From: Echria macrotheca
Lineage: Eukaryota > Ascomycota > Sordariomycetes > Sordariales > Schizotheciaceae
Assembly (NCBI GenBank): GCA_030411725.1
Contig: MU839834.1
Coordinates: 558,001 to 622,000 of the forward strand
DNA: 64,000 bases
Direction: 5' to 3'
This document shows, piece by piece, positions 11,435-22,155 of this stretch. The translations under genes and the position numbers were made by a program. The notes under the pieces were generated by a model. The model saw only the letters and a list, made by a program, of their open reading frames with translations. It made no database searches and was not told the origin of the DNA. Every line of letters begins with the position of its first letter. The stretch's first letter is position 1.

Positions 11435-13234
11435 ATGGCCATCACCGCGAGGGGATCACGGCGTCCCACGAAGAAAAAGATGCAGCCATTGTTTCCCGAT
11501 CCTATCGAGCTCCCGCTGCGGTTTGCCACGTTGAAAGAGCGCCTGGTGTCTGGGAGAGAAGAAACCATTACGGCTTCATGGGATCGGCTCCTGTGTGAGA
11601 TGGAGAAGCAAGTCGAACATATATCCAGCCTGGGATCACAGGTTATTCCTGAAATCGACTTCGACTGCATCGACAGCACGGAACACGCCGAGACGTTCCA
11701 CAGCGAGCTAAAGAGGTACGGCGTTGGTATCATCCGCGGAGTGGTCCCGCTCGAAACGGCCGCCGAATGGGAAGATGGGGTCTGCGACTACCTCTGCGAG
11801 AACGCGTCAGTACGGACAACTACGTCGGCGCCTCCGAGTTCCGAGCTGCATGAGGTCTACTGGAGTCCGGCCCAGGTCAAAGCGCGTGCTCATCCCAACG
11901 TATTGGCGGCGCAGAGGTTCGCTATGTCCGTCTGGACGGTCTCGCGGGATCCCGAAGCCCTGGTCAACACACACCGCCCCGTAACGTATGCCGACCGACT
12001 GCGGGTGTGGGATTATGAGACGCCGGGGAGCGAGGCCGAGATGCCGCTGAGTGCCCGTATCGACGGCGGCAGCGTCGAGCGTTGGGAGCCTGACGGGAGT
12101 GCACCGGTGTATAAGGAGATCCTGCGCGGGGATTGGGAGTCCTACGACCCGATCGACAGCAGCGTCCGCGCACGTGTCACGAGTGATCTATACCACGCCG
12201 CCGAGTCGTGTTCCATCTTCCGCGCCTTCCAGGGCCTGCTGGCCTTCAACGGGACGCCCGCTGGGTTCGTGAAAGTCTGTCCGATGGTGGGGCTGGCGAC
12301 AGCGTACATCCTCCTGCGGCCGCTATTCACCGGATCCGGAGTGGAGGAGGAATGGAAGCTCTCGCAACCACAGGATTCCGTCCTGCACGGCGCGCTGCCC
12401 GGCTACGCGCAGGATGTCCGACCAAGTCTCCATCCGCACCTCCGTCTGGACAGGACGCTGGTGGATGTACCAGAGCTCGGACCGGGGGACTATGTGATCT
12501 GGCATCCGGACCTGATTCACTCCGTGGGCAGGAAGGCGTGTCCCGAACGGCACGGAAGCCGGGATACCCAAGGCCGGAATCAACCCAGCCGGCAAGCAAC
12601 CGTCCGGCCCCCAAGCAACCCATCCATAACCATGTACCTCCCCGCCTGTCCCCTGACGCAAACAAACGCCCTCTACCTCGCCCGCCAGCGACGGTCCTTC
12701 CTCCTCGGCCACCCAGGACCAGACTTTTTTGTAGGTACCACCTCGACATCTTCCTCCCGCCACAGCTCCATCAGCCACCCGCCCTCCTCGACACTCTCCC
12801 GCCGCAGCACACACCCACCAGACCTCCACCAATCAAACCACACCGACTCACGTACACGTACACACACCCGGACCCGCGACCGCGCCCACACCAGACCGCG
12901 ATCCCGTCCGCGCACAGCACACATGCGCAGCTCAGCAGGAGCAGGAGCGGGATCAGTCCCTTCCATAGGCGAGAGCGACTTCCACAACAGACCAGGCGTA
13001 CAGGACGTCAGCGAAGCAGGCGGCGAGGACGGTCTCCGCGCAATGGGCTTATTTCCCCTTGACGAGTTTCCCTTTCCCTCTTCCTCGCTCTCCTCCTCCT
13101 CCTCCTCCTCCTTCATATCTCACAATCGTCATAACAAGAACAACGACGACGAGGAGATTATAAAAGAGAGGGAGAGGGAGAGGGAAACGAGGACGGCGCA
13201 GCTGGCGAATGGGATTTTATTTCCTGATTTATGA
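11435..13234 (+). CDS. DUF1479 family protein (YbiU-like, 2OG-Fe(II) oxygenase fold)
   Basis: This family is predicted to share the oxygenase fold; its substrate is unknown. The whole span is open for 599 residues, but two in-frame stretches look like introns. They are 12538-12615 (78 nt), whose removal joins IHSVGRKA to NPSITMYLPACPLT, and 12735-12968 (234 nt), whose removal joins PDFFVG to ESDFHNRPGVQDV. Both lengths are multiples of three and lack stops. The spliced product would be 495 residues, nearer the family norm, and the removed segments are low-complexity Ser/Thr/Arg/His. Conserved parts include RYGVGIIRGVVP, HEVYWSPAQVKARAH, PGDYVIWHPDLIHSV and GGEDGLRAMGL. The C-terminus is Ser-rich, then charged (IIKERERERE). 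The start ATG sits in a good GACCATGG context. Confidence 0.8.
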   Translation: MAITARGSRRPTKKKMQPLFPDPIELPLRFATLKERLVSGREETITASWDRLLCEMEKQVEHISSLGSQVIPEIDFDCIDSTEHAETFHSELKRYGVGIIRGVVPLETAAEWEDGVCDYLCENASVRTTTSAPPSSELHEVYWSPAQVKARAHPNVLAAQRFAMSVWTVSRDPEALVNTHRPVTYADRLRVWDYETPGSEAEMPLSARIDGGSVERWEPDGSAPVYKEILRGDWESYDPIDSSVRARVTSDLYHAAESCSIFRAFQGLLAFNGTPAGFVKVCPMVGLATAYILLRPLFTGSGVEEEWKLSQPQDSVLHGALPGYAQDVRPSLHPHLRLDRTLVDVPELGPGDYVIWHPDLIHSVGRKACPERHGSRDTQGRNQPSRQATVRPPSNPSITMYLPACPLTQTNALYLARQRRSFLLGHPGPDFFVGTTSTSSSRHSSISHPPSSTLSRRSTHPPDLHQSNHTDSRTRTHTRTRDRAHTRPRSRPRTAHMRSSAGAGAGSVPSIGESDFHNRPGVQDVSEAGGEDGLRAMGLFPLDEFPFPSSSLSSSSSSSFISHNRHNKNNDDEEIIKERERERETRTAQLANGILFPDL

Positions 13235-14150
13235 TTTATTCTAGATTCTAGGTCTATGTCCCCCGCTTTTTCTTCTCTTCTCTTCTTCTTCGGGAACTGT
13301 GAGGGTATCACATTGTAACATTGTACCATTATTCCTGTAGTGTATTACCATGGTGTGTATTTATTATATGGATGGGTACCTTGGAGGTACGTAGGCTAGA
13401 ACTTTAGGACCGGAGAGACAGAGCACCGCAGGGTAGGTATGGCGCCACAGGCTAGAATAAGAGATAGACAGACATGTTAGACGGTTAGATCCAATAGACA
13501 TGGGGATAGGCATAAATGGGAATATGTAGAATAAACATTCAACTATCAAACTCATGTGTATTTCCTCGAGTCGCACGTCTTCTGCCCCACTCCCGCGAGA
13601 TTCGCCAGGTAGAGCTGCGCTCTATTGTTGTAGCCTGGTGACGGCTATGCAATTGACCACACCCAATTGGCCAGCTTCCAATATGATTGCCAGAGTTCAA
13701 AGGTCAGCGCCTTTGAATTCCAACTGTGGTTATATGGCAGCACGATCCGGGCCAGGCCCCAGATCATAACTATAGCCTCATTTGCATAATTCGAGGGTGG
13801 GCATCACGGATGAATTGCCTCACCATTTTCACAGCTTGACAAAAACTTCAGAAACAGGACCTAGTGCTTAAAGAGATTATATAAATGCTCATTTTCCCCA
13901 ATTGGTTCCGATTAGCCACTTGATACTAGACTAAAGACACAGTACACGGCACGGACGCCAAATAACACCAAGTTCCTATCACCACTCGTGCCCAGTACCT
14001 TCAGGCCTGCAACTCCAATATCAATCGTCTCGACACCGCTCAGCTCCAGATGTCATCACGTAGCGAATGCCGCAGCAGCCGCTTACGGGCACCGGTCCCA
14101 GTCTCGGGTGTGCCCGGCAGGGGGACAAGCTCAGGCCGAATCTCATCACC
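13235..14150. other. Convergent 3' intergenic region
   Basis: This stretch lies between two converging genes, with no gene seen. It is less GC-rich than the flanking coding DNA. Confidence 0.5.
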
Positions 14151-14963
14151 CTATTTGAGCTTCTTGGGAACATCGTCCTGCTGCGTCTGGGCATATTTCT
14201 CGGCGAGGTCATGGTATTCTCGAGAGAGACCGGCGGCCTGCTCCTTGAGGGTGTCGTTGTCCTGCTGCTGGCGGGCCAGCTCGCGCTTCAGACGGGCAAT
14301 CTCGCCCGGCTCGCCGGCAACCGCCAACTTCTCGGCCTCCTTGGTGTTGCGCTCCGTGCCCTCGTACTGCTTGATCTTCTCCTCGAGGCGGAGCACCTCG
14401 AGGATCATGATGTAGGTGCGGTTGAGGATCAGCGAGAGGAAGAGTGTGAATCCGCACAGGTACATGTTCCGCTGCGAGTAGAACTTGCGGGCCTGCACTT
14501 CGAGACGCTCGTGGCCCATGACCGCGGCCCTGCTGGAGACGTATTAGTGGTGTCAAGGGTTAGGCAAGCACTCGGGAAACGTACCCTCCAGCGCTGTTGT
14601 TCTCAGTGGCGAGCGCCAGCTCCTGCTGGACCCGGTATACCCGGTTGACGCTGTCGATGAAGAGGATCAGGATGAATATGAAGGTTATCTTTAATCCATG
14701 TTGTGCTTTTGCCACGAGGGGGCTCTCCGAGATGAATCTGAGCGGTTAGCAAGGACCAGCGGTATCCGTGCGGGCGGACCTACGTGAAGAGCTTCCGCCG
14801 GATGGTAAACGGCATGGGGACAATTAGGAGCATGAACAACGCCATCTCCGCTACGAGGAGCATGAATACCTGGTGACTGTCAGCATGCCCGGCGGACAGG
14901 AAGGAGACTGCTGGATGGAGTCCGTGACATCGAGGAGCTTACGAGAGTATAGTAAAGCGTCAT
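14151..14963 (-). CDS. BAP31/Yet-family ER membrane protein
   Basis: This is a predicted ER transmembrane protein of the B-cell-receptor-associated 31 / yeast Yet1-Yet3 family, involved in ER protein export and quality control. Four exons on the minus strand (14963-14943, 14869-14784, 14737-14585, 14529-14151) give 212 residues, the usual family size. The start is MTLYYTLVFMLLVAEM. Three membrane segments are visible: FMLLVAEMALFMLLIVPM, ITFIFILILFI and MYLCGFTLFLSLIL. They are followed by a long charged coiled coil (LRLEEKIKQYEG, ARLKRELARQQQDNDTLKEQ). The protein ends PKKLK, so the last four residues KKLK fit the KKXX ER-retrieval signal. The first exon is only 21 nt. It is divergent from the small secreted-peptide gene 1.5 kb away. 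Confidence 0.92.
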
Positions 14964-16497
14964 CTTGACGGTGTTTGTCGGTCGGTGTCTTACGCTAGGA
15001 TTCGGACGGGAGTGGCAGCTGTCGAGACGGTTCTTGTGTTGAAAATGGCTTGTTCGTGTCAAGCTCTAGAAAGAATGCAGAGCTCGAGAAAATACAAAGC
15101 TCCTGTCAAAGGTGACGTGTTTGGTAGCTTAGCGAAGTGGGCTGATGCCCCAGGCAAGCCAGCTTTGCATCACAACGTCATTCTGTGGCTGGTGGTCTGT
15201 GCCATCGATGTGTCGGCGGGGCTGGTGGGCCCGACAGCATCACATGTCACCGTGGCTGGGTTTTGAATTGATCCGGGTAACACCAAGACATAACACTGAG
15301 TTGCAAAGACAACTACAAGAACATTCCATATGTACTGTGTTAGTAATGTCATCCCAAGCATTGCCAGTTGGAGTTTCGACGATCCCCATGCTTCCCAACG
15401 ACCACAACCCGTCAAACGCGACTTGGCAGCTGCCATGATCAACCCCACACTTGGCAGACGGCCGACTCCGCAACCAAGTGGGTTGCGGCTGAAAACCGTC
15501 AGTGCCAGTGTCAGATTCCAGCTGAAGAGAACCGGCGGTGCTGACGATGCGATTGGGCCACTGTTCGCCGCTATGATTGGGTCCCTTGGCTTCTGAAACA
15601 TGGCACCCTCCAGCAGTGAGTGGTCTTTGGCACCGGCGCTTTCTTCGGCCACAGGCTGACAGACAGACAGAAGAAGAAGCACCTTTCGTCAGAGCCACGC
15701 AAGGCAAGGCAACGCACGCCATGGACGCAGAAGCCGTCACCCAGCGGTTGCATTGCTGCACCTCCGACACTTTTGCACCGCCTTCGCTGTGCCGTAGCAC
15801 CGTAGCTCTGGGAGTGTGCTCTGGACCGCCGCCGTCGTCCAACCCCGTCGCGGACCTCTGCCCTCTCGTGCATCCGGTCCATCGGGCTTGTCATGCAACC
15901 CCGTGCATATCGAGTCCTCTCATTCGTCTTCCTGAGCATTTGGTCCGCCGAAGGCTGGCTGGCTAGATCGCTGGCTGGCTGGCCTGGTTCGGTCGTCGGA
16001 GTTGCAGAGCGTACGTAGAAATGGTAGAGAAGAGAATGGATATCCCGGCATGTTCATGACAGAGCCCATTCAACATGTAAAGCCCCCATGCCTGCCCGCC
16101 GATCAAAAACTCCACGGCCAAGCTGGATCTCGTCTCCATTCCTCAGCTGTTCCCGACCTCCCGCCCCTTTTTTTTCCGTCTTTGAGCTTCTTTTCATCGC
16201 AACTTATAAGAATGCTTGAGTCGACTACAAAAATGATGGATTGAGAGTGCTCCCGCCCCCCTGGCCGACCAACCAAACCGACCCCCGGACCGTCGTTCTC
16301 TTACACGAGATTCTCTGGTGGTCTTTCCCAGTTTGGCATCTCATCGAGACGAACCTCGTATTGCCGGAGGAGGAGCCCGACAAAAACTGGGACACCGGAT
16401 TTTTCTCAATCTCAAAGTCTCTCTTCTTTTAGAGAAAAGCGCAAAAGTTGTCCGACAATTTTCTTTTTGTGACAAAAGAAGAGAAAAGGAAACAAAA
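14964..16497. promoter_or_regulatory. Divergent intergenic region
   Basis: This stretch contains a GGCT tandem run near 15953-15985 and pyrimidine-rich DNA just before 16498, but no supported gene. The several ORFs over 100 codons overlap one another on both strands without recognisable features. Confidence 0.5.
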
Positions 16498-16841
16498 ATG
16501 CACCCTCTATCAGTCCTCGCGACCGTCGTCTCGCTCGGCGTCTTGGCCTCCTCCACACCGATATTCTGTCCAGAGGTACATAGCGACTCCCTTCCTCCCT
16601 CCGTCCCTCCCTCCATCCCCTCCTTTTTCTGGCCAAACACATAACCCCCCACTTCCCGACTTTACCCTTCTTCCCCCCAAACGGAAGTTTTTTATATATA
16701 CGTGGAATGTAAGGTTACTGACACACTCTCGAACGAAAAAAAAAGGTGAAGCGGGATGCCATATTAAACGGAGATCTGCCAAAGGAGGCCTGCTGCAGCT
16801 ACGGACGGTGTCTGGGCGATGTGGTAATCGCCATGTCATGA
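16498..16841 (+). CDS. Small secreted four-cysteine peptide (57 residues)
   Basis: I do not recognise a named family. Two exons (16498-16575, 16746-16841) give 57 residues. The 170-nt intron has a GTACAT donor, a CTGAC branch site near 16717 and an A-rich AAAAG acceptor. The first 20 or so residues (MHPLSVLATVVSLGVLASST) are a clear signal peptide. The mature part contains FCPEVKRDAILNGDLPKEA and then CCSYGRCLGDVV, giving four cysteines that could form two disulfides. A Lys-Arg pair after PEV is a candidate Kex2 cleavage site. The first exon follows an AACAAAAATG context typical of expressed fungal genes. The role is unknown; a secreted signal or defence peptide is only one possibility. Confidence 0.7.
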
Positions 16842-19724
16842 GAGTAGTAGACCTTGCACGAGTTGTACGAGGAGGACAACAACGACAACGACGACGACGA
16901 CGATGACGATGACGACGATAAAAGCAGCAACATGGCCAACATCCAGCATATACACCCATCTACGGAACATATATGCGAATCCCATCGCGCCATCCCTCCC
17001 CAAAGGGGATATATACCTCCCTACCTACCTAACCCACAAACCAACCCTCTTACCCAAAACCTTCTTCTACTTTAATAGGGGACTAACTTGTTCCTCCTTT
17101 GATCCCCCACACTAAAAGAGAAACGAGGACAGCCTTGGCGGGATGGGCGGGGAACGAAGATCAGTGGGCGGTGGTGGTGGATGGTGCGGGCGGGTGGTTC
17201 ACAAGCACCGATTGGTGGGGAAATTCGCCTCCAGGCACCCAGAACACCGGAAGAGTACTCTCGAGAAAACCACGACGACGAGAGAAAGAAGCAACGCCAA
17301 GCCCCAAGCAAATCTCAAACCCCAAGCTATTGCAGCAGAGAAACAAACAGCGAACCGAACCGAAACCGAACCGAACCATTCAACCTGTACCGATGGTTCC
17401 GGGGGGAAGGGCCTTGGGGAGGTATTTGACGAGAGCTGTTGCCATGCCATGTCATGTCATGCCCAAAAAGGGAAAAGAGGTATATATCATTTGTCGTCTG
17501 AGTGGTTGTGTGTAGAATAACAGATAGAATAGCTTAGCATACGAGGAGTTCAAGGTGTTTGGGATAAGGGGCACGGGGCTCGGAGGTTTACAACTCTTTA
17601 CAATACAATACCATTTTTAACCATCATTTCTTCTGGCACGCTCTTAGTGGTATGGTATGCGGTAGATTTGCCTACCTACCTACCTACCTACCTACACATA
17701 TATACAATACATCCCCGGGTTCCCCGGATATGTGTCCTTGGTGCGCGCGCGCGGTGTAGTTAAGGTAGTGTATAGAAGAAATCTAGAAGTTAAAGCTGAA
17801 CTGATGGGTAATATGGAACACAACAAGACAGGGGGGTCATCGTCCTTTTGTTCTAGTTCTACCTCTACTTCTAGAAACCGACAACGTGACGACGGAACAA
17901 GGTACGGGATCCGATGCCCGCCCACCCGGGCATCGCGGGAGTGCCGGACCAGGCGAGACGGGACTCAGGACTTTGACAGGTCTGGTTCCTCTTATTACAG
18001 TGGAGTCTAGCGATGCACCGGCGAAAAATGGACGAGACATGGTGAGGAGGGTATATCGAACGGGTGATACTGTGGTAGAAGGATAGAGAGATATGGATAT
18101 GGATATGGATACTCCTAAAATATGTTTGAGACGTTTACACTCGGAGATGGCTACCCCTCATCCCCCATCCCCCCTTCTTGTCGTACATGCATCCGTAACT
18201 TACCACGTTGTGGCTGCAGAAAGAAAAGTCGGTAGTCCCTTCTCTGTCGCGAATATGTACAAGTGTCGCGAGCATAACCTCGGAACCAGCCTCACCTCCT
18301 CCCACAAGCGCACACATACGCAGGTACAGCCGCGCAAGATAGCCAGACAGATGCGCAGTAACTAACTACCTCCGAAGCATGGAAGATCAAAAGGGAGATA
18401 ATGCAAAACGACACAACCGATGCTCCCACGCCCCTCCGCAAGAAATCATCAAACCGACACAGTCCTCGACGTTGCTTCCCGTCATCCGATCTTAGCCTCC
18501 CTTAAGATCTACCCAGTCTATACCAGATCCAACTCCAGAAACAAAAAAAATCCCCGCCCCGCACAAATATATATCACAGAACATAGACAGAACGTTACCG
18601 TTCCACGAGACTCTCCGGCTCGGTAGCATGTCCCGGGCGAATTAGCAGCAGCCGGCCGGGTGCTGGACCCTCGCCTGTCTTGCCGAGTCTTGACAGCTCC
18701 CCTCCCCGGTCCCGCAACAAATACCAGGTTAAACAGGCTGAGGTGCCATCAGCAAAGCGGCGACAAAAGAACACCGTCGTCCATGTAAAATAAGCGGAAC
18801 ATTTTTAGCCCTTGCGGACATCGGTTTTCGCGCACACATGATGGACCAAAAAGAAGACAAAATTTGTCTTATACCCGCCCCGCGGATCCGAAGCTCGGCA
18901 GAGGCTACCGGGCCGGCTGATTGGTGCGGTTGGGCAATCCAGCCTAGTCCAAAGGGAATTCCCCGTTCGAACCCGTTCCACCCTCCCCCGCCGTGTCCCC
19001 CCATCCCGTTCATTGGCGTGGCTCTCGGGTGGGAGGCTACGCGTGCTACGCTGCGGTAGCAGGTGCGGTAAGGATAGCGTGATGGAGGGGTGGTGAAGTG
19101 TGGAGGGTGGAGGGTGGAGAGGACCGCCACAGCGAAAGGGGGAACCCGCCGCCAGGTAGAAAAACGACCGGTCATTCGGCCTTGCGCCTGCCGAAAACCT
19201 AAATCGGAACCTATCACAGGAACCCGTCTTTGGTGTATGACACCCCACCCCGTTTGCTCACAGCGGCCCTTTTTTGTTGGTCCGTCAGTTATCTCGTCCC
19301 GCTGGGGACCTGGCCAAGGACAAATGGAAAGAGGAAAAAAAAGAGAGAGGAACGTGGCATGGCTGATCGGAGCCGTCAAAAGCAACGAGATAGAGTAGCG
19401 TTGCAGCTTGCATATGTGTGCCCGGCCCCGAGGGGAAGGGAAGGACCTGCTTCGCACGGGGCGAACCCTCCAACGGCCCAGCATTCTAGAACATTATCTT
19501 CCCTGCGGCATCGGGAGCTACCCGTGCTGCTCTGCCACGGGGGGGTTGCTCGGCTAGCTCATTCTATTCAGAGGAGCTAGCAAACCGGGTATAAGTGACG
19601 TACGCGCCTCGTCGCTTTCCCCTCTCCTCTTGACGACCTGGCCCCCTCCCACAGCCTGAACTTCTTCTGCTGTCATTCTCTCGTCAGTAGCTGTTCCCGC
19701 CCCGCGCCCTCACCTTTCCGCACC
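16842..19724. other. Gene-poor 2.9-kb region with microsatellites
   Basis: No gene could be supported. The stretch contains a (GAC/GAT)n run at about 16871-16920, a (CCTA)n run at 17671-17695, and (GATATG)n at about 18091-18112. Its first part is probably the 3' untranslated region of the small secreted-peptide gene and its last 300-500 bp the promoter of the dehydrogenase. A GGCTAG hexamer at 19552-19557 fits the XlnR/XLR1 consensus GGCTAR, but one hexamer can occur by chance. Confidence 0.5.
17671..17695 (+). repeat. (CCTA)n microsatellite
   Basis: Six tandem copies of the CCTA tetranucleotide. The same word family (TACC/GGTA) recurs at 39905-39935 and 46205-46225. Confidence 0.85.
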
Positions 19725-20922
19725 ATGAGTCCCACCACGATGAACGGGTCCGGCGCCAACGGGTCGTCGGCTAAGACGGCCAAGGCCACCAAGGCTAACA
19801 TCGGCGTCTTTACCAATCCCAACCATGACCTCTGGGTCAGCGAGGCCGCGCCGACCCTCGAGAGCGTCCAGAAGGGAGAGGAGCTGAGGGAGGGACAGGT
19901 CACGGTGGCCATCCGGAGCACGGGCATCTGCGGGTGGGTGACGACCGGCCGCCGGTCCGGCTTGGAGATGTGGCCATGCTGACGCCTCTAGATCGGATGT
20001 GCACTTTTGGAAGCACGGCTGCATCGGGCCCATGATCGTCTGCGGGGACCACGTGCTGGGTCACGAATCGGCGGGCGAGGTGATCGCGGTGCACCCGAGC
20101 GTGTCCAACCTTCGGGTGGGCGACCGGGTGGCTGTCGAGCCCCAGGTCATCTGTAACGAGTGCGAGCCGTGCTTGACGGGGCGGTACAACGGGTGCGAGC
20201 GCGTCGACTTCCTCTCGACGCCGCCGGTGCCTGGCCTGCTGCGGCGATACGTCAACCACCCGGCGGTGTGGTGCCACAAGATTGGGAACATGTCGTACGA
20301 GAACGGTGCCATGCTGGAGCCGCTCTCGGTCGCGCTCGCGGGCCTGCAGCGGGCCAAGCTCCAGCTTGGCGATCCCGTCCTGATATGCGGAGCCGGCCCC
20401 ATCGGGCTTATCACCATGATCTGCTGCAAGGCGGCCGGGGCGTGTCCGCTCGTCATCACCGACATCGACGAGGGTCGGCTCAAGTTTGCCAAGGAGGTGT
20501 GCCCCGAGGTCATCACGCACAAGGTCGAGCGGGCGAGCGCTGAGGATTCGGCTAAGGCCATCGTAGCCAGCTTTGGGGGTGTCGAGCCGGCGCTGGCGCT
20601 CGAGTGCACCGGAGTCGAGAGCAGCATCGCGGCCGCCATCTGGGCCGTAAAGTTCGGCGGAAAGGTGTTTGTGATTGGCGTGGGCAAGAACGAGATCCAA
20701 ATCCCCTTCATGCGCGCGAGCGTGCGCGAGGTCGACCTGCAATTCCAGTACCGCTACAGCAACACATGGCCGCGGGCGATTCGTCTGGTCGAGAATAATG
20801 TTGTCGATCTGTCCAAGCTGGTGACGCACCGCTTCCCACTCGAGGACGCGCTAAAGGCCTTCGACACAGCGTCGGACCCCAAGACGGGCGCCATCAAGGT
20901 GCAGATCCAGAGTCTGGATTAA
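19725..20922 (+). CDS. lad1: L-arabinitol 4-dehydrogenase
   Basis: This NAD-dependent enzyme of fungal pentose catabolism oxidises L-arabinitol to L-xylulose in the cytosol. Two exons (19725-19933, 19992-20922) give 379 residues, the usual length. Catalytic zinc ligands C69 (TGICGSDVH), H94 and E95 (GHES) are present, as are structural-zinc cysteines C124, C127, C130 and C138. The Rossmann motif GAGPIGL is followed by an Asp (ITDIDEGRLKFA), consistent with NAD preference. HFWKHGCIGPM, with Phe after DVH, is typical of arabinitol rather than xylitol dehydrogenases. The intron splits the glycine codon of ICG. The start has a CACCATGAG context, and the 25-residue N-terminal tail is Ser/Ala/Lys-rich. 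A sorbitol or xylitol dehydrogenase is the alternative, less likely. Confidence 0.92.
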
Positions 20923-21406
20923 GGTAGACACGGTTGTGCGCTGGGGAGGGGTGTCTAGGTATAGAATCTTTGGATAGCATGGGCCGCGAGCCAGTCGCAT
21001 GATATTTTGGCATCTTTTTTAGTAAATGATTATTGAATGGTCTTCGCCGCATTCCATAAAAAGTCAATGACCGTCTGTTCGATTGATGCTTCGGCAGCGA
21101 AGAAGCGGGTGGGGTTGTTGGCAGAGAGCAAGCAAGTGGCAAGCTCCAGGTTCCAAGCTTTGGCAAAGCCAATTGCCGCTTGTGATTGGCCCGACAGCCG
21201 AACCGTAGCAACGACTTCTTCCGAGCCTCAGCCGGCCAATTTTTCTGGCAACTGGCGAAACATCTGCAACTCGCCGTGGTCATCCGTGATATCCCTCACC
21301 ACGCCCCAACCGCCAGCGCTCGCCCTCCCTCCCCTCTCCACTCCCGTCGCTCGCTGCCAGGTCGGTCCAAGCATATCCCGTGCAGGGCTCACTCATTCCG
21401 GCAATC
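20923..21406. other. Intergenic / promoter of ATP20
   Basis: About 480 bp separate two genes on the same strand. The last 100 bp before the start are pyrimidine-rich. No gene was seen. Confidence 0.5.
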
Positions 21407-22155
21407 ATGTCTTTTGCCCTTGTGACGAGGCGGTCGGGCCTCTCGATGGGTCGCCGCATGGTCCGCTTCGAGTCGACCTCGACAACAACAAAGGCCGCCG
21501 AAACCGCCAAGCAGACTGCCTCCAAGGCCTCGGCCGCCGCGTCCGAGTACACATCCAAGGCTCAGCAGGGCCTGTCGCGTGTCACGGCCGCTGCCGGGCC
21601 CGCCATTGCCAACGCCGCGAAGGGTGTCTCGGGTGCGCTGGGTCGCGTAGGTGGCCGGACGGGGCGTCTGGTTGCGTTTGTTGAACGTATGTTGCATCGT
21701 CAATCCTTTTGTTTTTTCTCCGGGGAGATGAAAACATGACGCTAACTCCCGGCAGGCCAGATTCCGTTCGTCGTCTACTACTCCAAGGTCGGCATTGAGC
21801 TGTCCAAGATCGTCTTCAAGGGCCGAAACATGACCCCTCCGTATGTTTATATCTCAAATTATGGGTTGCCGCACACTGACCTGGTTGTTTCGCTAGGCCC
21901 CTGACGACCTTCCAAACCTACTTCCAGAACCTGTTCAAGCAGGCGCAGAACCCGAGCAAGCTTCTCGAGAGCGCACAGCAAGTGGTCCCCTCTTCCGGCT
22001 CTGGCATCTCGTCGGTACGGAATATCTCAAGGACACAGCTGGCAGCTGGCGGCGTCCTGTTGGCCGAGTGCCTGGGTTTCTTCACCGTCGGCGAGATGAT
22101 TGGCCGTTTCAAGCTTATTGGGTATCACGGCGAGGTCAGCCACGGCGAGCACTGA
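21407..22155 (+). CDS. ATP20: Mitochondrial F1Fo ATP synthase subunit g
   Basis: Subunit g is a membrane subunit at the dimer interface of mitochondrial ATP synthase. Three exons (21407-21686, 21756-21840, 21897-22155) give 207 residues, longer than yeast Atp20 because of an N-terminal extension. That extension (MSFALVTRRSGLSMGRRMVR) is basic and hydroxylated, like a mitochondrial targeting signal, and is followed by an Ala/Thr/Ser-rich linker. The conserved part runs from QIPFVVYYSKVGIELSKIVF through PLTTFQTYFQNLFK to a C-terminal membrane helix (AAGGVLLAECLGFFTVGEMI) carrying a GxxxG-like face. Donors are GTATGT in both introns, with CAG and TAG acceptors. The start is the first in-frame ATG. 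Confidence 0.92.

Noticed and set aside
12208..13062. 284-codon plus-strand ORF in another frame
   Set aside because: Overlaps the DUF1479 gene and reads as Pro/Arg/His low complexity.
14067..14648. 193-codon plus-strand ORF
   Set aside because: It is the antisense shadow of the BAP31 gene, whose exons, membrane segments and KKXX end are clear.
18960..18985. GTTCGAACCC, a B-box-like word
   Set aside because: No matching A box, acceptor stem or T-run nearby on either strand.
19900..20829. 309-codon minus-strand ORF
   Set aside because: Antisense shadow of the L-arabinitol dehydrogenase; GC-rich third positions remove stops.
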